Below are positions 1 through 12,000 of a DNA stretch of 64,000 bases, piece by piece. The DNA comes from Pomphorhynchus laevis (taxonomy: Eukaryota > Acanthocephala > Palaeacanthocephala > Echinorhynchida > Pomphorhynchidae). Where the stretch lies: contig WNNJ02000551.1 in NCBI GenBank assembly GCA_012934845.2, forward strand, positions 48,018 to 112,017, read 5' to 3'. The notes beneath the pieces are model-generated. The model was not told the DNA's origin and made no database searches. It was given only the letters and a program-made list of their open reading frames with translations. Every line of letters starts with the position of its first letter. Within the stretch, counting starts at the first letter, position 1. A program made the position numbers and the translations under genes.

Positions 1-2
1 TC

Positions 3-48
3 CTAAATATAGATGATTTAACTGATTACAGTTGTCAATGTCCGGAAG
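3..48 (+). CDS. Notch: Notch exon: end of an EGF repeat
   Basis: Frame 3 reads LNIDDLTDYSCQCPEG, the second half of an EGF module with its C-x-C pair. The GT donor at 49-50 leaves phase 1, which matches the next exon. The first half of this module lies left of the window. Confidence 0.75.
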
Positions 49-3000
49 GTACACTTCATTTTCGTGATTTTACTAAGATAAATATTTTAATTGATGTCAG
101 TAGCTTTTAACTCTCCGACGGATTGCGCAACACACCTTGCGCAATTCGCCTTTGAACTTTAAAATGCACAGAACTGAATTTTAAATCACAAGCGTGGGTA
201 GTTGTTGAGCAGATCGCAAATTGGATAATGCGAGTGTTGTATCGGTGCGTGTGAAGGGTGTGAAATCTAACGCCATGCTGCAGCAACAACTATTGGTTTC
301 TGCTCAGCAGTGGGATTTGCGCAATAAGGTGTTAGATGATTTAAATGCGACTTTGAAATATAGCAAAGGTTACCTAACATCTAACTATGAAATTGATAAT
401 TGATGTGAGTTTAATCTTTTTTGAGATTAGCTTCTGCTTTCAATTGTATGTTGCTATCATATTATCATCGAATGGAACATCATCGTATGTCATAGAAGAC
501 ATTTAAATAGAGCAGAAAGTTATTGAAAAGATATTGAAAATATAAAGAAAATACGACTTAAATTAAATTTTATATTTTAAAAGTATAAAATACAAAGATA
601 TTGTCGATTTTAAAGCTTTTAAAATTCCGAAATGTTCTAAAATAAAAACAGTCTCTGACATTTATCAAATATTTTACGATTATTCCATTATTTCATTGCC
701 GAATACAACCATCAATAATTTTCAGTTATGTAATATGATTCTCCGAATGCCATAACCGTGCATTCTTCCATTGCAAAATGGAAGAATGCACGGTTAAAAT
801 TTATTATCAGCCGTAAATAATAGATTTGAATCTGCCACAATAGACATTGACACAAATTAAAATCTGCCAATAATTGAAAAAAAGAAACCTACGATTTTTG
901 TAGATATTTGGCTAATACATCGAGTTTTAGTGAAATGCTTTGCAAGATAACAATATTATACTTTTGTATTAAATGTATTAATATAAATGTATTTAAATGT
1001 ATGCAAATGTATTAAATAACATTAAATTTAAGTTGATATACTTGTGCAATTGAACTTTAAATGACTTTTTAATTCTACATTTCAGTATTGGTGGACATCA
1101 TCAGCTACTGATCCAATACCTACGTTAAACTTGCTGGTCTTTTTAATGTTGGCTGACGATCACTCTACTCGTCCGCTTTTATTGGCAATTACATTTAATG
1201 AAAGACTTTTGTCTTACATTTTGCAAATTTGATTGAAATCATTTCTGATTTCAAATTAAAATGTGATTTTCCCAATGCCAAATATAACCGTGCATTCTTC
1301 CAGTGCAAAATACATTCAAATTTATTATCAACCTAAATAACATAATACATTTCAATAACAGATTGCATTACAATCAGATCATTTCTGATTTCAAATTAAA
1401 TCAGCGTTGGTAATGGAATGTTCTACCTTTTATTTAAAAAATACATTTTTTGCAATAACTTAAAATTACTTTCAGTTACTGTCGATAGGTTCATAACTTT
1501 TTTGATTTAAATAATAATGAATAAATTTTTTTAATTATTTTATAAAATATTTAAGGATATGGTGGAAGTAATTGTGATGAACCTGTTGATTTTGAATGCA
1601 CTGATGAAGTCTGTAATGGAGCACGCTGTCAATACGATGGAAATTCATTTTTCTGTGATTGTCCTTACAACAAAATAGGAAAATACTGTGAACAATTTGA
1701 TTATTGTGTGGATCAACCTTGTAAACATGGCGGTACCTGTGTTATTAATGGGTCAACGTATAGCTGCCTCTGTGAAAAAGGATGGACAGGTCGTAATTGC
1801 ACAGAAGATATAGACGAGTGTAAATTGTCTTATCCATGTGGACAAGGACAATGTCTGAATCTAAACGGTTCTTATCAGTGTACATGTGAAAGAGGCAGAG
1901 ATCCAGCCAAACACTGTCGAGATTTGCTTGACGAATGTGACCAACTCAAATGTGAAAACGATGGATACTGTATATTTGATGTAAAAACTGAAAAGTCAAA
2001 ATGCGAATGCATGCCAGGTAAATGAAATTTTTAACTACTAAAGCTTATCTTTTGTTGCAACGATACTACAAACATTTTAACTTTACTTAAAGTTAATCTA
2101 ATCATACAGTTTGAATAGGCTTGTCGCAAATCAACAGTTTAATGTTGTTTTTTTATTTGTTTGTTTCTATTTATACATTTTTAAATGCTTGATTGCAAAC
2201 AGTACAAGATTGTCAGATGTGATTTATCTTCAGGAAAATAAATATACTGATAATTGTTCCGAAGATTTAGCTGTTTTGACAGTTATATATAATGGTGGTG
2301 CACGAATGTGCTGAGTAAATAAAAAATAAATAAAGATTTTCTTAATTAATAACAACAGATAGCTTATTTAAAAGAGAAAACATGCTAAAAAAGTAATGTT
2401 AATGATCTTCCCAAGTAAATATTTCTTTCGTCTTCAGATATGTTATGGCCTCAGGTCCAACGGGATCTGAGCCCCCCAGCCAATTCAACACGCCGCTCTA
2501 CTACTGAGTCACCCGGGGACTGTCAACCCCCGAAGAATCCAATCGAGGCGGACAATGCTCGGTAATCTCGAAATGAGGAGCTTAAGAAACCTTAGTCTTT
2601 GTTCTGGGGGACGTCCTCTTGAAAAGAAGACTTATCCCGAGATAGCCCAAGTACCCCAGAGGCGCACTTGGGTTTTCTCTTTCAATGACAGTTGTTGGGC
2701 CCGTTTCAAGAGCAATCTAGCTCTCTTCAGGATACGTTTTAGTCTATCCAGTCAGCTTTCGCTGACCAGTTCACCGTAATGGTGTACCACAGGTATTTTA
2801 CTAGACTTGTGAAGATAAGGAGGGGTTGATTAGTCAGGATAGAAGATAGAGCTGAGAGTGCTAATCTCTTGAGTTTTTTCTTTGTCGCTGGGGCGCCATG
2901 AAAGACAACCACCTGCGATTTGGAGGAGTTTAAAACAAGGTTGGAAAAGGGCAGCTGATCTTTTAATCTTGTAAAGAAACGGCTGATGTCAGAGACTACA

Positions 3001-6000
3001 TCTTTGCACCTGCGTCCAGAGAACAGGACTGTGGTATCATCAGCGTATACCGCAAGATATTGATCGCGTTTGAATTTTTTGTAGAGTTCAATGGAGGCAG
3101 CAAGATACAAAATTGGAGAAAGTGACGAACCTTAAGGCACACCTGTAATAGGGTAGAACTGACGTGCATCAGGGTCGTCTTTATAAAAGAATCGCTTGTG
3201 TACAGCAATATTTCCACCCTGTAAACAATTCTCGCAGGCAACCCGAAGGACCTGAGAGAAGTGATAACAAAAGGAATGGAAATGCGGTCAAATGCAGCAG
3301 AGAAGTCAAGGAAAACAGCCACAGCAAGCTGATGACTGTTATCTTGAATATACTGCTCCATTTCACCCTTTGCTAAATGTACCGAGCGATCTTTTAGGTA
3401 TATGTGAAAACCTGGTGTGATTAAATTTCGCCTACTTAGATGATCGCGGATTTTACGCGCAAGCGTTTTTTCGTAAATGGAGATGAGGGAGTTTTGAATC
3501 GAAATGGGTTGCAGATCTTTAGGACATGAAATCGACTTCTTTTTTGATATAAAAACACTACGGCTGATGTTTATTCCAGCAATGTCGGACGGGGAGGCTA
3601 ATAGCATTGTTATGGCGACCTCCTTTCTCTGACTGTCTGTCAAAAGCTGACAAACACGAGTTGAGAGTGGCGTATGGATTCTGGAGGTGCCCAAAGTGGT
3701 CCCCAGGAGTTAAGGATATCTGTAACAGATAAGTATCTACTCCTGAAGTCACACCAAGGCATAATTGGCTGGAAAGATTGAGTGACTCCATAATATGTAA
3801 GGAAAGTGACTCCTCTAAAAATGTGTCAAGGCCTATGCTACCAATCCAAACCAAGGCTCTACCCTTCCAACAAACAAAATTCTCCTTCTTGAATATCTTC
3901 CAGAAGGAAGACTAAGAAGGGTTAAGGCGAGAAGTGCTTGCCTTATCCCTACTCAGCTGGAGCCTTTATCTTGTGCTCCAGTATTCATTCGATAGGGCTT
4001 GTCTGGCGGAAACAGAGAGATTAGGAAGGTGTAGCATTTTAGCTAGAACCTTGAGTTTTGTTGGAGTGGGATTGTATATGCGACCTTTATAGGTAGTCGA
4101 AAGCAACGCGGTAGCTTGCGAAGAAAGGTAGGCATTAAATTCAGTCAAACTCTCATTTACAATTCGGGGGAAGAGTTGGATTGCTGCTTTAAAGAAGGCT
4201 ACCCTGATGGGATCAAAGTGGAACCTTCTCCTAAGCAACGTATCTTCTTCTAACCGCCAACGAATTAGGTCATGAGATGTGGTCTGTTGTTGGCGCGACT
4301 GCTCAGTACAGATGGGTTTCAACAACCACTTCTTATGTAGCAGTAATATGTCGAGGATCGAATTAGTTGTTGTGCAATGAAAGGTGGGGATGGTGGTTAG
4401 TGAATAAGATAGTCGTTCCTGGTTCTGCGGTTTGCTGTATAAATTCAATGACCAGTTCTGTCGTTGAAGTCACCAAGTAATATGTCATAGCCACTCCTAA
4501 TATACGATCCAGGAGGTCACGGTTCTTGTGAATTTCTCCTGGCCGTAAATAAATATTGGCTATGCTGATGCGTTTACCGTTCTTACGAAGTGATATAGCT
4601 AAACAAGATAGGGCTGGACAACAATAGTTAAGAAGGAGGGAAGATATTAAGGAGCATTTAACAAAGCTTAAAAGACTTTGAGATGAAGAGGAGTGAGGAG
4701 GGTTATATACGGAGTAAAGTGGGTGGATATATGCTTGGGAAAAATCGAATAATATCTTGGGGGATACGGATAGACCGCGTCCCCTGAGGACTATAACATC
4801 TGCATCTCTACCAGATAAAAGTCTAAGGGCAGAAGCACCTCCCGAATTCCACTGAAGGATATTCAGTGAAACATGCCCTTGATTGATTTGCATTGTGTTA
4901 GTTTAGCTGGAAAAGGATTGCCTCACCCTAGACAAAGCTAGAGGTGGGAGGTGTGCCCCCTCCACCACTATCGCCAACCAGAGTAAGTACTTGCACCCGA
5001 GCATTATCGTCATTTCCCTTTGAGGCGCTTTTAATTTTAACTTCACATTTTGCCGATCATTAAGGGGGGAACGGCATGGGCCGATGCCCCCCCCATCTTT
5101 TTCGAAGCTGGAATTTCTGACGAAGGAGGAATCACCGAGTTTGCTGTCACTGTCGGCGATGTTAGTATAGCAGATAGTAAAGATTTCACCATGTCCTCTT
5201 TTTGTTTTCTGGACACTGCCGATCTAAGGTCCATAGCATGAAGTAGTTCTTGGTCAGACATACCTCTACAGGCATTCAGGAAAGCCGATGTCGCGGCAAC
5301 AGAATAATACCCGGGTTTCCTCGCAGCAGAAGTTTGAAACAAACTAATGTACTTCTTGAAGAAGGCACATCTACTCCAGGCTGGGTGGCTCTCTCCACAG
5401 TTAGAGCAGGATGCGGGGCGTACATTGGCTGCCGCTCTCTGCAGCCGGGCAAGAAGAGGAGCTACAAACCCTACATGTAGTCGGTAGGGAGCAGCTGGAA
5501 ACTCATTGCCGCCACTTATGCCACCGACTACAGTGAGGATAAGTGTACTCCTCACTGCCGACAATTTTGAATTTTAGGTTAAAGCTCATAAAGGGATTAC
5601 ATGTCGTAATCCTTTTACTGTACCGTACTATACTGTACCGTACTATGCTGTACCGTACTATACTGGACCGTAAATAACGGTCCAATATTTCTAATGAAAT
5701 GCGGCATTTATAGAAAATTGTTTTGCTTAATAGACTGAACAACACTTCTTATTCTTCTGATAAATGTTGTCGGGTACTCATCATTTGATGCAGAAATAGT
5801 AGTCTAGAAGTGACACGGTTACTGAAAGTCGTGAATCAGTCCAATCTATCAAGCAACACGATTATCTATAATTGCTGCATTTTATCAGAAATCCTGTATC
5901 GTTGTTTACTCAGTACATCCGTGCATCAGTTAACATCAGTTATTTATAAAAATGTTCGCTTAATCGTTTAAGTTTATTTATAATAATATTTTGAAAATAA

Positions 6001-9000
6001 AGATAAATAATTTTAAATAATAAATAATTATAACTAATTAAAATGTATATAAGAAATTGTATAATTTATACATAAAATATTTATAAAAAGATATAATTTA
6101 TGATTAAATAATTATAAATGATAATTTATAACAAATAAAATAATGAAATAATTATAAATAAAAAATAATTATATAAATATTTTGGTAAATTAAAAATAAA
6201 TCATCGATATCAACTCGACTAAATTACAATAAAATACAACGAATGCGCATTTGTGCCTTACTTTATCCGATTGACAATGACTGCTGAGTGATTTGGAGCG
6301 TCTCTAAGTAAAATTAAACTGCTGCTTATCAAAGTACAGTTATTTAGCAGCAAATATGGATTATAATTCAATCGTTGCTAGCGTTGGTTCCTGTCCGTGG
6401 TTTCAATGGATTTTTCGCTCCAAGAATATATATAATAAAATAATATTAAACTATATATAGCTGCATATTATTATATTGTCGATTCGAAAAATCGCTCTAC
6501 TTTTTATCGCTTTAATAAAAGAGATATCTCTTAACGGTTATAAATCTGCAATTTTCTGTGAATGGAATATATCATTATAACATCAGCGTTTTATTTAGAC
6601 TTCATGCCCAGGAAGACTTGTATTCACTTAGATGAAGCATTTATTAACGGTTTTGGTGTAGAAACTAGTGTAGCTGATAATAAAAGTCTAGTTTATTAGC
6701 AGCAAATATGGATTAACAATCAACAGTAGTCAGCTTTGGCTTGTGAACCTAAGTTGGCTTAATGCTTATCTTCATAATATAATATTTATCTATTCCTGCT
6801 TCGGATAAGTCTGTTCATTTGAATGCATTCATTCTCATTAGTTAATGTGCTCTTATCATTTATTAAACAGAGGTCCACTGATATGTTTAATGAACACCCT
6901 CGTCTTCATCTAACTAGATCAATAGCTGAGATTTGACCTAACGTTAGGTCTTCCGATTTTCTCGGAAATGAGGCTAGTCGCTTAACTACTAGAATAATTC
7001 ATAATTACCACGAACTCGATAATACAGATACGTAAATCATATTAATATTTTGTTAGATAATTAATAAAACTTTCTTGATAAACGGTTTTCTGTTTAGGAT
7101 TTTCAGGAGACGTTTGTAATGTGCGTGCAACCGGTTGCACTAGTTGTGAAAACAATGGAACATGTGTATTTATTGATGGAGAATTTAAGTGTGATTGCCA
7201 TTCAAATTACACTGGATTACGTTGTGAAAAGACTAAAAGCGCTTGTGAGCTTGGACAACTAAAATGTCAGCATGGTGGTCAATGTTACACCGATGAAAAT
7301 GGCAGTGCTCGCTGTCATTGCCCTCTAAAATACACAGGCCGTATATGTGAACATCGAACCACTTTCTGTGATTTGCTTTTGTGTAAGAATGGTGCTACAT
7401 GCGTAGAAGAGAAGAACGGAGGAGGCAAATGCATATGCAAAACAGGATATACAGGTAGATTACTAGTGATACTTTTTTATATGTTAATTATTTTGATTAT
7501 ATTTCAAGGTGAGAACTGTGAGCATACGAATCCATGTCACATGCTCAATCCCTGTGAAGGACCAAACAGTGAATGTGTTGACACCGGTAATGGTGACTTT
7601 ACGTGTAGATGTATGCTGGGATGGACCGGGTATTTATGCTCTGTCGACATAAATGAATGCGTGCTAAATGGAAGCAATCCGTGTGGTCACGGTTCATGTC
7701 TAAATTTGCCGGGCCATTTTGAATGTAACTGCCCAAAAGGATTAACAGGTGATCGATGTGAAATAGATATTGATGAATGTTTAAATGATGATCAACATAA
7801 TCTATGCAAAAATGGAGGACAATGCCAAAATACATTCGGCGGATATGAATGTAACTGTTTGCAAGGTAAGTTTGATAAATCATTTAGTGAGATGTAAAAT
7901 TAGTTTTTATATATCAGTGAAAATAATGCTAACTATTTCTATATCGTATCAAGTTCCATAAGATAATATTATTTACATAATCTTATTGCCATAGAAAAAA
8001 TATTAAAAATTTTAATTTTATATTTTTAAGGATTTACTGGAGATAATTGTCAATTACTTTCCATGCAAGAGTGCAGGTAAACCATATCTTAATATGACAT
8101 AATTTTAAATTGTATTTCAAAATTTAGCAATAGATTGTATTGTGAGCAACATCAATTAGACGGTAAATGTGATTTAAAGTGTAATAACGAAGCATGCAAA
8201 TTTGATGGCGGCGACTGTTCATTGCCAGCTTCAACAGATAATAAAGTTCGCCATCAACTTGTTTGTCTAGTAACGGTTGATATTCCAATCAAGCGAGGAC
8301 GCAAATTAAATGATCACAGTGCACGTACACAATTGCTGCAATATACTTCAAAGTTACTTAATACAGACGTATATTACCTTGATAAAAATGATGCAACCGG
8401 AGATCAAATACCATCAAAGCCATGCAGTAGGGATAGTGACGGTGCTAATTATGACTGGTACGTATAATGTTTTTAATTCCATTTACCTTATAATTCATTA
8501 CATTATAATACATCATATAATTCACTATTACTTGACGCGCTATAAAACAAACCAGACATTACATCAGCGGTATTTAAAGTAACTAGTTTGTAATTCTAAT
8601 TTGCTTCCTAATAATTGATGACTATATGATCACCATTTCCAAGACAAGTTAACACGACGATTACCTTAGTGACTGTAGCGTATTTAATGTGAAATAAAAG
8701 TGATCCACATAAAATAATCATCGATAAGTATTCATCTTGCAACTAAGATAACCTCTTGTAGGAAGCTTGGCAAGTTTGGTCAGTCTTCACAGCAATAGGT
8801 GAGTGTTATATTTTATTAATTTAAAATAGTTGTTCATAGCACGCACGGTTCAATTAGCATGGTATTATTCGTAGATTATTATAAATTTAATATTAACCAT
8901 TAATATGTGGTTCTACAATATGAACTCCGATATCGTGTAAAATACCCCTGATGTAAACAAAATCATAAAGCTTAAACCGTTACTGGCATGATATATGTTT

Positions 9001-12000
9001 TATATAATAATTCAGTTAATTAATTTCGGCTTTGTTAACTATTATTTAACCAAAATTAATATTATATCATTACGAATATGAGTGTAGTTTATTAAAAATA
9101 TTAATTTTATAGCAATTCGTCTTCAAATAAATATAATCATAAAATAATAATGTATAATTTATTAATTAAATTTATATTTAATCATTTATTTATCTTTACA
9201 ATTGCATATTATATAATATAATGATGTATTTATTATATTTAAAACTTTTAAAAATTAGAAAAAAAAATAAATATAATAAAATTTTAATAGTTTTATATAA
9301 TAAGTATTTAATTATCAAGTATAATTTTGTATAAACATTTGATATAGCCATAATATTTTTAGTTTTAATTATTTATTATTACAAATAAAAAATATGATTA
9401 AAAAATTTAATTTTTATATTATTATTTACTTGTAGTATAAATCTTAATTGAATTATATACTTTCAATTTTCGGATTCCAATAATAAAATTGAAATATATA
9501 AAGTCGTGATTTTAAAATTAAAGTTTTTTAACTATTTAAACTGCAGATAGAAAAAGTTAGGTAGTTTCTTTCTGAAGATTTTCTCTAACAGTATCATCCA
9601 CTATAATAAAATAAATAAATTGAAAGAAACAATATTTCATCAAGAATAACAATTTCCAAGTTTCATATTTTCCTCGATGATAGCTTTCAATATTTATAAA
9701 CCATCGAATTTAAAGAAAATATAAAGTTTACTTAGCGTTTAACTTTACTTCTACATTTTGTTTAATTAGCGTACAGACTACTTTATCAGTCACTTTCCCG
9801 AAGTGTAATCCATCAACGGTTTTGCCAGAAGAAATTTGTTTCAATTCGACTGACCAAATAACCAGATTTGTAAGCGTTCAGCTGAATAATACAGGCCATC
9901 GATATAAGACGATGATCAAAGAAAATAGCGATTATATTATTCGAAATGTTGAGGCATATGTACAAGAAAGACCAAATAATATACAAAGTAGGCAACAATG
10001 GTTGTCAGATATGATGGACAATGGGGACAGTCAAATTGCTATAGTCATCATTATTATCATAATATCGCTATTAATAATTGTGGCTTTTGTTTGGTTTATA
10101 AATATCAGAGGTCGAAAGCTTATAAAAATAAACCCTGATACTGTGTTAAGACTAATTGACGAACATCACTATGGAATAAAGGACGGTATTCAGAAATACT
10201 TGAACAAATTTCAAGAGTCTTCAAACAGAAAGCGAAAACTGTCATTTGATGGCAAAATCAGTGATAATAAGAAATTGTTATCAAAGAACTCATTAAATTC
10301 AAACAGTGAAAATAGCAGCGTCACCCAAGATCCCATTTTTTACGATATCCCGTTTAAGAAATATGCGAAGGTAAATATTTTTGCATAACGATTTTGTTTA
10401 AATTTCAACGTTAGAAAAAATAAATTACAAAAGAAAAATACTAAACTGCAGTTTAGTATTAATAACAGATTAAAGCAAAACTCATGAACCGTATTTTAAT
10501 TTAAATCTTTTCAACCCTATCAGATCTTCAGTTCGATTGTATGATATATCTTACTAAGTTTTTTCAAGTTTTTAGAGATTTATATAAACTCTTGAAAGCT
10601 GTGGTAAAAAGATAAGAGTTATTGGTGAAAATAAATCTGCTTTTAAAATTTAGAAGTCAAAATTTGATTGTAAAAATTTTAATATTTAATATTTTATTCT
10701 AGTAATAAAATTTAATATTTAATATTCATTCTAGTAAACGGTATATTTAAATATAATTTAGAATTTGATGATTTTAGAAAATATAATGTACAAGTCAAAA
10801 CAGTTAGGAAGAGCATATTATTTTCAAAATACAATTTTTGCTTAGATTCAAATCACGAAACTTGCTTGTTCGACAATAATGCACACAATACATTGTTTTT
10901 TTTTGAATTAAAGATTTGTTAAGTTTAACTAAAATTGAATTATGAGATTTAAGACTTGACTATAAACATCGATGTCTCCTTAAACGACAGCGTTATTTGT
11001 TTTGTTTGATTATCGCTTTTCAGCTACTTTTCACGCCTATTCGAGAAGCCGAATCAGACTTTATTATGACATTTTCGTTTGCTTTTATCACTTGTCTGCA
11101 TCCTTAGATATTAGAAAGTTTTTAATTATCACTATTTACCGGCTCTTTTGATGTCACTGTAAGTTAAATTGCATTTAAATCAGTTATCGTTTACTTTGCT
11201 TGTAATCAAGTCTGTATACAAAAGTTATATTGTTATGCTTAAAAAAGTTTATTTAAAATTGACTCTGGAGTACAGTTTTTACTGAGTCCTTATGCCAAAT
11301 ATTTTCAAAGTTCTAATAAAAATCGATGAATTTTCCAAAGTTTAAATTAAAGTTACAATTTCAACTTAGGTTTACAAAGAGTCAAGCAACATTGCAATTT
11401 TTCGTCCCCAAGATGATCGTAATAAATCTAGAAATGATCAGCACTTCCAATCAGTGTCATCACCAAGTAATTTAATACATCTTCTTACTCGAGAGAATAT
11501 AAGCCCAGAGCAACGCATCAAGGCCATTGAAGAACAGTTGATTTCTAAAGACTCAAAAATACCGACATATTCATCAGGCGAAACAATTCTTCATTTGTCA
11601 ATTCGCTTCAATCAAATTGATGTGCTTAAATACTTTATAGATAAATATCCTGAGATGCTGCAAGTTCGAGACTCATATGGCCGTACGGTTCTTCATTCGG
11701 CGTGCTTACGGTGTCCTGGAAACAACGAAATTTTATACATGCTTGCCAATAGAAATGACGTTGATGTTGATTCATTTGATAATGAAGGAATGACGCCTTT
11801 ACATCATGCAATCAGTTTAAATTACAACGATGTTGCTTTACTTTTAATGAACGCAAATGCAAAAATTGATCTGAGACAGGATGGTGAATCCGGAAACACT
11901 GCTCTACATTATGCCGCTCAGGTCAACAATATAAATGCAATTGTATGTTTGATAGAGAAAGGAGCTACGATTGATTCCCTAAATTTTAGAGTAAGTATGT

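Larger units (their letters stand above)
49..1555 (+). other. Notch intron, 1.5 kb
   Basis: AT-rich intron between two EGF-coding exons. It holds a 19-bp perfect inverted repeat (754-795), a half copy of it near 1289, a diverged minus-strand SINE tail (about 1083-1180), and a short direct repeat (atcatttctgatttcaaatt at about 1236 and 1378). The open frame at 221-403 lacks EGF cysteine spacing and is not called as an exon. Confidence 0.7.
2445..5745 (-). mobile_element. LINE-alpha copy A (non-LTR, jockey/I/R1-type), decayed
   Basis: Three copies of this element lie in the window (also 20.0-21.2 and 22.7-26.4 kb). Reading on the minus strand: ORF1 end with zinc-knuckle cysteines (CSNCGESHPAWSRC, about 5.4 kb), an AP-type endonuclease beginning LNILQWNSGGAS (about 4.86 kb), a linker, a reverse transcriptase with DFSAAFD, YADD and FSGRR (3.7-2.9 kb), then a short C-terminal region with NWSAKAD (about 2.75 kb). 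The 3' end near 2445 carries a GC-richer stretch (CTCAGATCCC) shared by all three copies. The frame changes and stops in many places. It lies antisense to Notch inside an intron. Confidence 0.9.
2018..7097 (+). other. Notch intron, 5.1 kb, carrying a reversed LINE
   Basis: About 2.0-2.44 kb and 5.75-7.09 kb are AT-rich without recognisable genes. Between them is LINE-alpha copy A on the minus strand. A short direct repeat (agcagcaaatatggatta) occurs near 6349 and 6699. Confidence 0.75.

Noticed and set aside
221-403. 60-codon open frame in the first Notch intron
   Set aside because: No EGF cysteine pattern, and the flanking exons join in phase without it.
7599-7883. Antisense open frame over the Notch EGF exon
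   Set aside because: Shadow of the coding strand; no known motif.
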